This document shows positions 43,203 through 52,179 of a stretch of 64,000 nucleotides of DNA, in pieces (the stretch's first letter is position 1; each line of letters begins with the position of its first letter). The notes beneath the pieces are model-generated. The model ran no database searches. It was not told where the DNA came from and saw only the letters and a list, made by a program, of their open reading frames with translations. Location of the stretch: positions 1 through 64,000 of the forward strand of contig NZ_BOMQ01000028.1 of the NCBI RefSeq assembly GCF_016862275.1, in the 5' to 3' direction. The stretch is from Actinoplanes nipponensis (GTDB lineage Bacteria > Actinomycetota > Actinomycetes > Mycobacteriales > Micromonosporaceae). The position numbers and the translations under genes were made by a program.

Positions 43203-44081
43203 TCAGCGCACCCCCGCCCGCACGGTGTTGGCGGTGACGGCATCGACGATCCGGGGCCACAGGGCCCGGGGCAGGTCGTGGCCCATGCCCTCGAGCACGA
43301 CCAGCTCGGCGCCCGGCACGGCGGCGGCGGTCGCCTGCCCGCCGGTGACCGAGATCAGCGGGTCGTCGGCGCCGTGGACGACCACTGTGGGCACGCTCAC
43401 CCCGCCCAGCGCGGCGGTGCGGTCGGGTGAGGCGGTGACGGCGGCGTACTGCCGCAGCGTGCCGAGCGGGTGGTAGGCACGGTCGTACTTGGCCCGCGCG
43501 CGGCGCAGCAGCTCGTCCTCGGGGGCCGGGAAGCCGGGCGACCCGATGATCCGCGCCGCCGCGACGGTGGCGGCGACGGCGGCGTCGCGGTCCGGGGCCG
43601 GCGGCGTGCCCAGCACCGTCGCGGCCGCCGGCGTCGCCCGGCCCACCGACCGGTCGCCGGTGGTGGACATGATGGAGCAGAGGCTGGCCACCCGCTGCGG
43701 GTGGTCGATGGTCAGCTGCTGGGCGATCATGCCGCCCATGGAGGCGCCGACGACGTGCGCCCGCGCGACGCCGAGCGCGTCCAGCAGCCCGGCCGTGTCC
43801 CGCGCGAGGTCCGCGAGCAGGTACGGCACCGTCGTGCGGTCCCCCTTGACGATCGCCCGGATGTCGGGCACCCCCCACTCCGGCCGGTTCTCCGACAACC
43901 CGGCGTCGCGGTTGTCGAAGCGGATCACGTGGAAGCCCCGGCCGGCGAGCTGCTCGCAGAACTCCTGCGGCCAGTCGATGAGCTGCGCGCCCAGCCCCAT
44001 GACCAGCAGCAGCGCGGGGCCGGCCGGATCGCCGAGGGTGTCGTAGCACAGCCTGATGCCGTTGGCCTGCACGTCGGGCAC
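43203..44081 (-). CDS. Alpha/beta-hydrolase (esterase-like)
   Basis: A 292-residue alpha/beta-hydrolase of the aclacinomycin-methylesterase-like type. The oxyanion strand is LLLVMGLGAQL, the nucleophile GASMGG, the Asp is in VVHGADDPL and the His in EGMGHDLP. No signal peptide is seen. It starts at GTG 44081 and diverges from the Ser/Thr kinase gene. Substrate unknown. No polyketide genes are nearby, so a role in general ester hydrolysis is as likely as in antibiotic biosynthesis. Confidence 0.9.
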   Translation of the reverse strand: MPDVQANGIRLCYDTLGDPAGPALLLVMGLGAQLIDWPQEFCEQLAGRGFHVIRFDNRDAGLSENRPEWGVPDIRAIVKGDRTTVPYLLADLARDTAGLLDALGVARAHVVGASMGGMIAQQLTIDHPQRVASLCSIMSTTGDRSVGRATPAAATVLGTPPAPDRDAAVAATVAAARIIGSPGFPAPEDELLRRARAKYDRAYHPLGTLRQYAAVTASPDRTAALGGVSVPTVVVHGADDPLISVTGGQATAAAVPGAELVVLEGMGHDLPRALWPRIVDAVTANTVRAGVR

Positions 44082-44235
44082 GGTGGGTCCTCTCGTCGCG
44101 CCCGGCGCCGGTGCGCCCCGGGCACTGACGATGATGAATCACCGGGGCCCGCCCGGCCACCCGCCGCGCGCGCCGGGGTGGCCGGCGCGCGATAGTGTGC
44201 CCCTCGGCGAGTCGTGGAGCGTGGGGAGAAGGACC

Positions 44236-45825
44236 GTGTCGAGTCAGCCCCTGCGCCCGGGCGACCCGGACCGCCTCGGCGAGTACGAGCTGGTGGGCCG
44301 CCTCGGCGCCGGCGGCATGGGCACCGTGTTCCTCGGGCGGTCGCCGCAGGGCCGGCCGGTCGCGGTCAAGGTGGTGCGCACCGAGTTCATCCGCGACGAG
44401 GAGTTCCTCGGCCGCTTCCGCAGCGAGGTCAGCCGGGCCCGGCAGGTGCCGCCGTTCTGCACCGCGGAGGTCCTCGGCGCGGACCTGGACCACGAGCCGC
44501 CGTACCTGGTGGTCGAGTACGTCGACGGGCCGACCCTGACCGACGTGGTGCGCGAGCGCGGCCCGCTCTCCCCCGCCGCCCTGCACAGCGCGGCGGTGGG
44601 CATCGCGACCGCGCTGACCGCGATCCACGGCGCCGGGGTCATCCACCGCGACCTCAAGCCGGGCAACGTGCTCTTCGCGCTGGGCGGGCTCAAGGTGATC
44701 GACTTCGGCATCGCCCGCCCGCTGGAGGCGACCAGCCAGCACACCCGTACCGATCAGATGGTCGGCACCGTCGCCTACATGGCGCCGGAACGCTTCGACG
44801 AGCATCCCGGGCTCCGGCTCGGACCGGCCGCGGACATCTTCGCGTGGGGCGCGGTGGTCGCGTTCGCGGCCACCGGCCGCACGCCGTTCCAGGGCGACTC
44901 GGCGCCGGCCACGGCGATGCGCATCCTGACCCAGGAGCCGGACCTGGCCGGGCTGCCCACGCCGCTGCGCGGCATCGTCGCCCGGGCCCTGGCCAAGGAC
45001 CCCGCCGACCGGCCCACCGCCCGTGAGCTGCTCGACCTGCTGCTCACGTCGGGCCGGTCGGCGACCCCGCTGCCGGTCGGCGAGGTCCCGGACGACGCCG
45101 GACGGCCGCCGGCACCTCCCGCCGCGACGGTCACCCCGTACGGCCCGGCCGGGGATGTGGTGGCCGCCACCGGCGGCGGGATGCGGCCCCGGCGCCGCGG
45201 CCGGGTGCTGCTCGCCGCGGTGGTGCTGCTCGGCGCGCTCGCCGGCGGGGGCCTGCTCGTGGCCCACCGGATCGGGGCGGTGCCGAACGGCGCGGCGCAG
45301 ACCTCCGGGCTCGGCAGCGCGCCGACCGCGCGCGTCACCTCCGCCGCGGCGCCGCGCTCGGCCGCGCCCACGCCCGGCACGGCCCCGATCCTGGCCGGCA
45401 CCCGGCGTACGCTCATCCACTTCGTGGAGGTCGACCGGGACCTCGCCATGCCCTATCCCGACGAGGTGGTGACCTCCGACGGCACCGGCCCGGACGCGCT
45501 GTTCGCCCTGGTCCCGGCGGGCGTCGACTTCCTGATCCAGTCGCAGGCCCCGGCCGGCGGCGAGCCGCCCTGCCTGGGCGCCAAGGTGCTCCCGGGCGAG
45601 TCCGCCGAGCTGGTCGCCACCGAGTGCACGCCCACCAAGGCGACCCTGTTCTCCGTCACGGCGACGGGGGCGAAGGACGACAAGGGCCGGCCGACGTACA
45701 CGATCTACAACGACGCGCACGGCACGCTGCAGTGGCGCGAGCGCAAGCCGCAGGTCTACCTGGAGTTCCTGGGCGACGCCGACACCGGCACGACGTTCAG
45801 CTTCGTCGACCGGGGGCCGCTCTAG
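44236..45825 (+). CDS. Membrane Ser/Thr protein kinase with sensor domain
   Basis: A 529-residue Hanks-type kinase. Gly loop LGAGGMGTV (about 23-31), Lys45, HRDLKPGN with Asp139, and DFG with Asp156 are all intact. A Pro-rich juxtamembrane stretch, one TM helix (about 325-345) and an extracytoplasmic domain of about 150 residues follow, with two Cys (LGAKVL and ATECTPT region) and no PASTA repeats. It starts at GTG 44236 with GAGAAGGA upstream. It probably senses an extracytoplasmic signal. The gene meets the LacI gene at a shared CTAG. Confidence 0.93.
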   Translation: MSSQPLRPGDPDRLGEYELVGRLGAGGMGTVFLGRSPQGRPVAVKVVRTEFIRDEEFLGRFRSEVSRARQVPPFCTAEVLGADLDHEPPYLVVEYVDGPTLTDVVRERGPLSPAALHSAAVGIATALTAIHGAGVIHRDLKPGNVLFALGGLKVIDFGIARPLEATSQHTRTDQMVGTVAYMAPERFDEHPGLRLGPAADIFAWGAVVAFAATGRTPFQGDSAPATAMRILTQEPDLAGLPTPLRGIVARALAKDPADRPTARELLDLLLTSGRSATPLPVGEVPDDAGRPPAPPAATVTPYGPAGDVVAATGGGMRPRRRGRVLLAAVVLLGALAGGGLLVAHRIGAVPNGAAQTSGLGSAPTARVTSAAAPRSAAPTPGTAPILAGTRRTLIHFVEVDRDLAMPYPDEVVTSDGTGPDALFALVPAGVDFLIQSQAPAGGEPPCLGAKVLPGESAELVATECTPTKATLFSVTATGAKDDKGRPTYTIYNDAHGTLQWRERKPQVYLEFLGDADTGTTFSFVDRGPL

Positions 45826-46835
45826 GCGCTGTCGCGGACCACCAGGTCGGTCGGCAGGATGACGGCCGAGTGCTCCTCGCCGTCGATGTGGGCCAGCAGC
45901 AGCCGGACCATCTCCGCGCTCTGCCGGGCCCAGGGCTGCCGGATCGTGGTCAGCAGCGGCGTGGTCGTGGTGGCGATCTTGTTGTCGTCGAAGCCGCCGA
46001 CGGCCACGTCCTCCGGCACCCGCCGGCCGGCCCGCTGCAGCGTGGTGATCGCCCCGGCGGCCATCAGGTCGGAGCAGACGAAGACCGCGTCCAGGTCCGG
46101 CGCCTGCCGCAGCAGCCGGGCCATCGCCTCCTCGCCCGAGGCCCGGGTGTAGTCGCCGGTGGCGATCAGCTCCGGGTCGCCGTGCCCGACGATCTCGCGG
46201 TAGCCGGCCAGGCGGTCGACCCCGCCGGGGGTGTCCAGCGGGCCGGTGATGATGGCGATCCGGCGGCGCCCGGTGGAGCGCAGGTGCTCGGTCATCTGCC
46301 GGGCGCCGTCGCGGTCGTCGGAGGCCACGTAGGTGACGTCGCGCTCCTGGCCCAGCGGGCGGCCGCAGACCACGAACGGCAGGCCCCGCTCCTTGAGCTC
46401 GGCGATCAGCGGGCTGCCCAGGTGGTTGGAGATCAGCAGCGCGCCGTCGACGTGCCCGGCGGTGACCCAGCGGCCGATCCGCTGCCGGTCCTCGCCGGTG
46501 GCCGCCACGGTGAGCAGCAGCGTGATGTCGTGCTCGGCGAGCACCTGGGTGCAGCCGCGCAGCAGGTTGTTGAAGTTCGGGTCCTCGAAGAGCTTGTCCT
46601 GCGGCTCGGAGAGGATGAAGGCGACCGAGCCGGAGCGCTGGGTGACCAGGCTGCGGGCGTGCTGGTTGACCACGTACCCGGTCTTGCTGATGGCCCGCTC
46701 GACCGCGGCCAGGGCCTGCCGGCTGACGTTGTGCCCGCCGTTGAGCACCCGGGAGACCGTGCCGCGGGAGACGCCGGCCACCGCCGCGACGTCGTCCATC
46801 GTCGGGCGGGAGCGGAGGCGGCTGGGCTCGATCAC
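45822..46835 (-). CDS. LacI-family regulator of galactan utilisation
   Basis: A 337-residue LacI repressor. The HTH and hinge (TMDDVAAVAGVSRGTVSRVL) lie at about 12-31, and the sensor domain carries the usual SDLMAAGA and GFDDNKIATTTTPLLTTIR segments. GTG 46835 is my choice; the upstream AGAGAA is weak. It is the last gene of the solute-binding/permease/permease unit (26-base gap) and likely represses it and the divergent GH42-GH53 genes at the palindrome 50031-50050. Released galacto-oligosaccharides are the probable inducer, as for family members in other galactan loci. Confidence 0.9.
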   Translation of the reverse strand: MIEPSRLRSRPTMDDVAAVAGVSRGTVSRVLNGGHNVSRQALAAVERAISKTGYVVNQHARSLVTQRSGSVAFILSEPQDKLFEDPNFNNLLRGCTQVLAEHDITLLLTVAATGEDRQRIGRWVTAGHVDGALLISNHLGSPLIAELKERGLPFVVCGRPLGQERDVTYVASDDRDGARQMTEHLRSTGRRRIAIITGPLDTPGGVDRLAGYREIVGHGDPELIATGDYTRASGEEAMARLLRQAPDLDAVFVCSDLMAAGAITTLQRAGRRVPEDVAVGGFDDNKIATTTTPLLTTIRQPWARQSAEMVRLLLAHIDGEEHSAVILPTDLVVRDSA

Positions 46836-46861
46836 TGTCTCATTCTCTCGCAGGAAAGTTA

Positions 46862-47761
46862 CTAACCCTTCACCGACCCGGAAACGAGGTCGAGGCGCCA
46901 GTACCGCTGCAGCGTCAGGAACAGCGCGATCAGCGGCAGGATCGAGATCAGCACCCCCACGATCACCACGCTGTACAGCGCGGGCACCGTCTGGCCCTGG
47001 TTGAGCAGGGTGAACAGGCCCACGGTGACCGGGAACTTGTCGTCGTCGGAGAGCATCACGAACGGCAGCAGGAAGTTGTTCCAGATCGCCACGAACTGGA
47101 ACAGGAAGACCGTGACCAGCCCGGGCAGCATCATCGGCAGGGCGACCCGGCCGAAGATCCGGCCCTCGGAGGCCCCGTCGGTGCGCGCGGCCTCGAGCAC
47201 GGTGTCCGGCACGGCCGCGGCCGCGTAGATCCGGGCCAGGTAGATCCCGTACGGGCTGAGGATGTTGGGCAGCAGCACGGCCCAGTACGTGTCGGTCAGG
47301 CCGACCTCGGCCAGCAGCAGGTACTGCGGGATCGCCAGCGTCACCCCGGGCACCAGGACGCCGGCGAGCAGCACGTTGAAGATGACGGAGCGCCCGGCGA
47401 ACCGGTACTTGGCCAGCGTGTAGCCGGACAGTCCGGACACCAGCGCCGACAGCAGGCCGCCGACGCCCGCGTACAGCAGGGTGTTGAGCATCCACTTCCA
47501 GTAGATGCCGCCGCTGTAGGCCGACAGGTCGCCCAGGTTGGCCGGCAGGTCCCCGCCCGGGGCGAAGGTGAACGACGTGAACAGCGACGACCCGCCCTTG
47601 GTGGAGGCGGCGAGCACCCAGGCCACCGGCAGCAGGCAGTAGATCGCCCCGATCAGCAGCACGACGGTCGGCAGCCAGGCGGCCCGCCGCGGGGCCCGCC
47701 GGCGCGGCGCCCGCGGATCCGCGTCGTCGTGCACCGGCACGGACGGGGCCAGCGCGGTCAT
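46862..47761 (-). CDS. Carbohydrate ABC importer permease (MalG-type)
   Basis: A 299-residue permease with six helices and the EAA loop (EAARTDGASEGRIFGRVALP) that contacts an ATPase. No ATPase gene is in the operon, so a shared MsiK-like ATPase elsewhere probably energises it, as in other actinobacteria. The start overlaps the MalF-type gene stop. Its substrate is predicted as galacto-oligosaccharides from the neighbouring GH42 and GH53 genes. Confidence 0.92.
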   Translation of the reverse strand: MTALAPSVPVHDDADPRAPRRRAPRRAAWLPTVVLLIGAIYCLLPVAWVLAASTKGGSSLFTSFTFAPGGDLPANLGDLSAYSGGIYWKWMLNTLLYAGVGGLLSALVSGLSGYTLAKYRFAGRSVIFNVLLAGVLVPGVTLAIPQYLLLAEVGLTDTYWAVLLPNILSPYGIYLARIYAAAAVPDTVLEAARTDGASEGRIFGRVALPMMLPGLVTVFLFQFVAIWNNFLLPFVMLSDDDKFPVTVGLFTLLNQGQTVPALYSVVIVGVLISILPLIALFLTLQRYWRLDLVSGSVKG

Positions 47762-48693
47762 CGGTCCTCGCTTCCGAAGGCCTGCCGCTGCACCAGGCGC
47801 AGGAAGCCGAACGAGACCACGAGGGTGACCCCGGCGATCAGCACCGAGCCGGCGGCGGCGGAGTAGATGTCGTTCTGCGCGAACGCGTCGCGGTAGATCT
47901 TCATGAGCGGGGTCCACGTCGAGGAGATGGAGTTGGTCAGCGAGCGCACGGTCAGCGGCTCGGTGAAGACCTGCAGGGTGGCGATGAGCGAGAAGACCGT
48001 GGTCATGATCAGCGAGGGCAGCAGCAGCGGGATCTTGATCCGCAGGGCCAGCTGGAGCTCGGTGCAGCCGTCCAGGCGGGCCGACTCGTAGATCTCGGCG
48101 GGGATGGCCCGCAGCGAGGTGAACAGCACGATCATGTTGAAGCCGACCCCGCCCCAGACCGCGATGTTGACGATGGCGAAGAACACCGAGCCGCCGTCGA
48201 GCGGGTCGGGCCCGGGCAGCCCGAGCCGGCCGGCCAGGTCGGTGAACGGGCTCACCGCCGGCAGGTAGAGGAAACCCCAGAGCATGCTGGCGATCAGGCC
48301 CGGGACCGCGTACGGCAGGAAGATGGCCAGGCGCGAGAAGCGCGCGAGCCGGACCCCCGGCCGGTCCAGCAGCAGGGCGAACAGCAGCGCCAGGCCCAGC
48401 ATGATCGGCAGCAGGGTCAGGCCGTAGGCCAGCACCCGGCCGGCGCTGCCCCACAGCTCGGGGTCGGCCAGCGCGGTGCGGTAGTTCTCCAGCCCGGCGA
48501 AGATCTCGGTGCGCGAGTTGCGGCCCAGCCCGAGGCCGCTGACCTTGACCTTGCGCAGGCTCAGGTGGACCGCGTAGCCGACGGGCAGCAGCAGGAACAG
48601 GACGAAGAGCACGATGGCCGGCGCGAGGAAGAGGTACGGCACCCCGCGGGATGCCGCACCTCGCCGCGACCGGCCGGTGACGGCCGATGCCAT
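47758..48693 (-). CDS. Carbohydrate ABC importer permease (MalF-type)
   Basis: A 311-residue permease of the CUT1 family: N-terminal GVPYLFLAPAIVLFVLFLLLP helix (cut here for length: helix begins near residue 18), six membrane spans and the EAA loop IYESARLDGCTELQLALRIK. It pairs with the MalG-type permease, whose start it overlaps by 4 bases, and with the lipoprotein upstream (11-base gap). It forms the importer pore. Confidence 0.92.
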   Translation of the reverse strand: MASAVTGRSRRGAASRGVPYLFLAPAIVLFVLFLLLPVGYAVHLSLRKVKVSGLGLGRNSRTEIFAGLENYRTALADPELWGSAGRVLAYGLTLLPIMLGLALLFALLLDRPGVRLARFSRLAIFLPYAVPGLIASMLWGFLYLPAVSPFTDLAGRLGLPGPDPLDGGSVFFAIVNIAVWGGVGFNMIVLFTSLRAIPAEIYESARLDGCTELQLALRIKIPLLLPSLIMTTVFSLIATLQVFTEPLTVRSLTNSISSTWTPLMKIYRDAFAQNDIYSAAAGSVLIAGVTLVVSFGFLRLVQRQAFGSEDR

Positions 48694-48704
48694 GACGGGT
48701 CCTC

Positions 48705-50000
48705 TCAGCTCGCGACCTTGAAGCCGTTCTTCTGCATGTCGGCCACCGTGGCCGCCTGCATGGTGTCGACGGCCCCGGCGAACGGTGTCCTGCCGGTGAT
48801 CGCCTTGCCGAAGGCGTCCTTGTACGTGTCGTACGCGACGTTGACGTTGGGCCCCCAGACGAAGCCGGAAGCGGTCTCCGCGATCGCCTTGGCCGAGGGG
48901 TAGAAGTCCTTCTGGCCGGCGAAGAAGGCCGGCGGCTGGGCGAGCAGCGGGCTGGACTGCGCCGCTCGGGCGGCCGGGTAGATCGCGCTTTGGCTGATCA
49001 GCAGGTCCGTGGCGGCCGGGTCGGCGTTCATCCAGGCGGCGAACTTCACCGCGGCAGCCTTGTTCTTGCTGGCCGCCGTGACGCCGGTGGAGGAGCCGCC
49101 CCAGCTGCCGGTCCTGTTCTCGCCGGCGGTCCACTGGGGCATGGGGGCCATCGCCCACTTGCCCTTGGTGGCGGGCGCGTTGCCGGCCAGCACGCCGGGC
49201 GCCCAGATCGCGCTGGGCCAGGCGATGAGCGTGCCGTCGTTGAGCGCCTTGTTCCAGGCGGGCGTGTACATCGGCTGCTTGTCGACGGCGCCCTCGGCGA
49301 CCAGGCCACCCCAGTAGTCGGCGACCTTCCTGGTGGCGGCGTCGTTGACGCTGACCTTCCAGGTCTCGCCGTCGATGCCCCACCAGGCGGCGCCGGCCTG
49401 CTGGGCCAGGCCGGTGAACCAGCCCGGGTCGTTGGCCGAGAAGGTGGTCAGGTACTTCTTCGGGGCCTTCTGCCGCACGGCCCGGGCCGTCCGCGCGAAC
49501 TCGTCCCAGGTCTTCGGCACGCTCAGGCCCAGCCGGGCGAACTCGTCGGTGCGGTAGTACAGCATCATCGGGCCGGAGTCCTGCGGGATCGCGTACACCG
49601 CGTCGGTGCCCAGGGTGACCTGCTGCCAGACCCCGTCGGCGAACTTGTCCTTGACCGGCGCCGCCTCCCGGGCGATGTCGGCCAGCACGTCGTTGCTGAC
49701 CAGGGTGGGCAGCGACTGGTACTCGACCTGGGCCAGGTCCGGCGGGTTGCCCGCCTTGGCCGCGGTGAGCAGCTTGGTGACGATGTCGCCGCCGCCGGCC
49801 TGCTTGCTGAGCGTCACGTGGATGTCGGGGTGTCCGGCGTTCCAGGCGTCGACGGTCTTGTCGATGTTCGGCGCCCAGGACCAGAACGACAGCTCGACCT
49901 TGCCGCCGGGCGGCGCGCCCTGGCCGTCGTCGCCGGGATCGCTGGTGCAGGCGGCACACAGGGCGGCGGCCAGCACCACCGCCAGCAGCTTGGCTTTCAT
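48705..50000 (-). CDS. Extracellular sugar-binding lipoprotein of the ABC importer
   Basis: A 431-residue CUT1 solute-binding lipoprotein. The signal ends LCAAC with Cys18 as the lipid site. The mature part has the family segments ELSFWSWAPNID and YYRTDEFARLGLSVPKTWDE. Many Trp residues (WWGIDGETW) suit oligosaccharide binding. ATG 50000 was preferred over GTG 50006 because AGAGG lies 8 bases before it. It is the first gene of the leftward importer unit, directly under the palindromic operator. Probable ligand: beta-1,4-galacto-oligosaccharides. Confidence 0.92.
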   Translation of the reverse strand: MKAKLLAVVLAAALCAACTSDPGDDGQGAPPGGKVELSFWSWAPNIDKTVDAWNAGHPDIHVTLSKQAGGGDIVTKLLTAAKAGNPPDLAQVEYQSLPTLVSNDVLADIAREAAPVKDKFADGVWQQVTLGTDAVYAIPQDSGPMMLYYRTDEFARLGLSVPKTWDEFARTARAVRQKAPKKYLTTFSANDPGWFTGLAQQAGAAWWGIDGETWKVSVNDAATRKVADYWGGLVAEGAVDKQPMYTPAWNKALNDGTLIAWPSAIWAPGVLAGNAPATKGKWAMAPMPQWTAGENRTGSWGGSSTGVTAASKNKAAAVKFAAWMNADPAATDLLISQSAIYPAARAAQSSPLLAQPPAFFAGQKDFYPSAKAIAETASGFVWGPNVNVAYDTYKDAFGKAITGRTPFAGAVDTMQAATVADMQKNGFKVAS

Positions 50001-50030
50001 CGTCACTACCTCTCGGAGAGATGCGTCTAT

Positions 50031-50050
50031 CGCTGTGAGCGCTCACAGCG
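50031..50050. promoter_or_regulatory. Perfect 20-bp LacI operator
   Basis: CGCTGTGAGCGCTCACAGCG is a perfect palindrome with the AGCGCT core of LacI-family operators, 31 bases before the sugar-binding lipoprotein start. It overlaps a possible -10 box of the leftward promoter. Confidence 0.85.
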
Positions 50051-50079
50051 TTGACCCTCGGAAGCGTGGTGTCAAGAGT
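50047..50079. promoter_or_regulatory. Possible overlapping divergent promoters
   Basis: Leftward: TTGACA (50075-50070) and AACGCT (50052-50047) with 17 bases between. Rightward: TTGACC (50051-50056) and AAGAGT (50074-50079), also 17 apart. A further rightward extended -10 candidate, TGCAATTAT, lies at 50112-50120. Only mapping would decide. Confidence 0.4.
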
Positions 50080-50133
50080 GGCCTTTGCGGTAACGGCGCA
50101 GGTGGTGGGTGTGCAATTATGCGTGTGCACGGT

Positions 50134-50147
50134 TGGGAGCGCTCACA
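50134..50147. promoter_or_regulatory. Second LacI operator-like site, GH42 side
   Basis: TGGGAGCGCTCACA shares the GAGCGCTCACA core with the perfect operator and lies 15 bases before the GH42 start. It probably gives repression of the rightward unit. Confidence 0.7.
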
Positions 50148-50161
50148 GATCGGAGCCGTAC

Positions 50162-52156
50162 ATGCCGCTCATCCCGGGGATGGACCGGATCGCCTACGGC
50201 GGGGACTACAACCCCGAGCAGTGGCCGGAGGAGGTCTGGACCGCCGACGTGGCGCTGATGCGCGAGGCCGGGGTCAACCTGGTCAGCGTCGGGATCTTCG
50301 CGTGGGCGATGCTCGAACCGGCCCCCGGCGAGTACGAGTTCGGCTGGCTCGACCGCGTGCTCGACCAGCTGCACGCCGCCGGCATCGCGGTCGACCTGGC
50401 CACCCCGACCGCCGCGCCGCCGCCCTGGTTCCGGCGCCGGCACCCCGACGCCGCCCCGGTCACCCGGGCCGGCGTACGGCTCGGCGGCGGCGGCCGGCAG
50501 TCGTTCTGTCCCAGCTCACCGGCGTACGCGGCGGCGTCCGCGGGCATCACCGAGCAGCTCGCCCGGCGCTACGCGGACCACCCGGCGCTGGTGCTGTGGC
50601 ACTCCCACAACGAGTACGGCGGCGTCAACGCGACCTGCTACTGCGAGACCTCGGCCGCGGCCTTCCGCGACTGGCTCCGCGACCGCTACGGCGACCTGGG
50701 CAAACTCAACGACGCGTGGGGCGCCGCCTTCTGGAGCCACCGCTTCGGCGACTGGGACGAGATCGAGGCGCCGGTCGTCGCGGCGACCACCGGCAACCCC
50801 GCCCACGAGCTCGACTTCCTCCGGTTCTCCTCCGACGCGCACCTGGCCAACTTCCGGCGCGAGCGCGACATCCTGCACCGGCTCTCCCCCGGCGTCCCGG
50901 TCACCACCAACTTCATGCTGGCCAACTGCAAGAACATCGACTACTGGCGGTGGGCCGCCGAGGTCGACCTGGTCTCCAACGACCACTACCTGCAGGCCGA
51001 GCGCCCCGACAACCACATCGAGCTGGCCATGTGCGCCGACCTGACCCGCTCGGTCGCGCACGGCCGGCCCTGGCTGCTGATGGAGCACTCCACCAACGCG
51101 GTCAACTGGCAGCCCCGCAACCTCGCCAAGGGGCCGGGCGAGATGCGCCGCAACAGCCTGCAGCACCTGGCCCGCGGGGCCGACGGCATCCTGTTCTTCC
51201 AGTGGCGCGCCTCCCGCTTCGGCGCCGAGAAGTTCCACTCGGCGATGCTGCCGCACGGCGGCACCGGCACCCGCACCTGGCGGGAGGTCGTCGCGCTCGG
51301 CGCCGAGCTGGGCCGGCTGGCCGAGCTGCGGGACAGCCGGGTCGCCGCCGAGGTCGCGCTGCTGTGGGACTGGGAGTCCTGGTGGGCCCTCGAGCTGCCC
51401 TGGCGCCCGTCGCAGGACCTGACCTTCCGGGACCGGCAGGAGGCGTTCTACGAGCAGCTGTGGCGCGCGCACCGCACCGTCGACTTCGCTCACCCGGAGG
51501 CCGCGCTGGCGGCGTACCCGCTGGTGGTGGCGCCGAGCAGCTATCTGCTGAGCCCGGCCGCGGCCGACAACCTGCGGCGGTACGTGGCCGGCGGGGGGAC
51601 GCTGCTGGTGTCGTACTTCTCCGGCATCGTCGACGGGCACGACACCGTGCACCCGGGCGGCTACCCGGGCGCGCTGCGCGACCTGCTCGGCCTGGCCGTC
51701 GAGGAGTTCGAGCCGCTGGCCGCCGGCCGCACCGTCCGGCTGGACGACGGGCGGACGGCGGACACGTGGGCCGAACGCCTGCACCTGCACGGCGCCACGG
51801 CGCTGGCGTCCTATGCGGACGGTCCGGCGGCGGGGCTGCCCGCGGTCACCCGGCACGCGTACGGTGCGGGGCAGGCGTTCTACGTCTCCACCCGGCTGAC
51901 CGCCGCGGGGACCGCGGCCCTGCTGGCCCTCGTCACCTCGGCCGCCGGTCTGGACGCGCCGGCGGAGCTGCCCGACCAGGTGGAGATCGTCCGGCGGCAC
52001 GGCCCGGCGGGCGACTACCTGATCGCGATCAACCACGGGCAGCGCGACGCCGTCGTGCCCGGCGACGGCGTCGAGCTGCTGACCGGGGACCCGGTGGCCG
52101 GCGGCCTCCCGGTTCCCGCCGGAAGCGTCCGCGTCCTGCGACGCGGCAGTCGATGA
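50162..52156 (+). CDS. GH42 beta-galactosidase
   Basis: A 664-residue cytosolic beta-galactosidase of GH42. The N-terminal YGGDYNPEQWPEEVW is the family signature. The acid/base is Glu151 (HNEYGG) and the nucleophile Glu308 (LMEHS). Trimerisation domain B and the C-terminal beta domain follow. Cys residues in ATCYCET, near residue 160, correspond to a metal-binding site seen in some members. It should release galactose from imported galacto-oligosaccharides. The GH53 gene follows after 23 bases, and both lie under the divergent LacI operators. Confidence 0.95.
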   Translation: MPLIPGMDRIAYGGDYNPEQWPEEVWTADVALMREAGVNLVSVGIFAWAMLEPAPGEYEFGWLDRVLDQLHAAGIAVDLATPTAAPPPWFRRRHPDAAPVTRAGVRLGGGGRQSFCPSSPAYAAASAGITEQLARRYADHPALVLWHSHNEYGGVNATCYCETSAAAFRDWLRDRYGDLGKLNDAWGAAFWSHRFGDWDEIEAPVVAATTGNPAHELDFLRFSSDAHLANFRRERDILHRLSPGVPVTTNFMLANCKNIDYWRWAAEVDLVSNDHYLQAERPDNHIELAMCADLTRSVAHGRPWLLMEHSTNAVNWQPRNLAKGPGEMRRNSLQHLARGADGILFFQWRASRFGAEKFHSAMLPHGGTGTRTWREVVALGAELGRLAELRDSRVAAEVALLWDWESWWALELPWRPSQDLTFRDRQEAFYEQLWRAHRTVDFAHPEAALAAYPLVVAPSSYLLSPAAADNLRRYVAGGGTLLVSYFSGIVDGHDTVHPGGYPGALRDLLGLAVEEFEPLAAGRTVRLDDGRTADTWAERLHLHGATALASYADGPAAGLPAVTRHAYGAGQAFYVSTRLTAAGTAALLALVTSAAGLDAPAELPDQVEIVRRHGPAGDYLIAINHGQRDAVVPGDGVELLTGDPVAGGLPVPAGSVRVLRRGSR

Positions 52157-52179
52157 GCCCTTCTCCCCCAGGAGCCCCC

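Noticed and set aside
49606..52179. Upstream extension of the galactanase frame
   Set aside because: The frame stays open through the GH42 gene, but a signal peptide begins at 52180 with a good ribosome-binding site.
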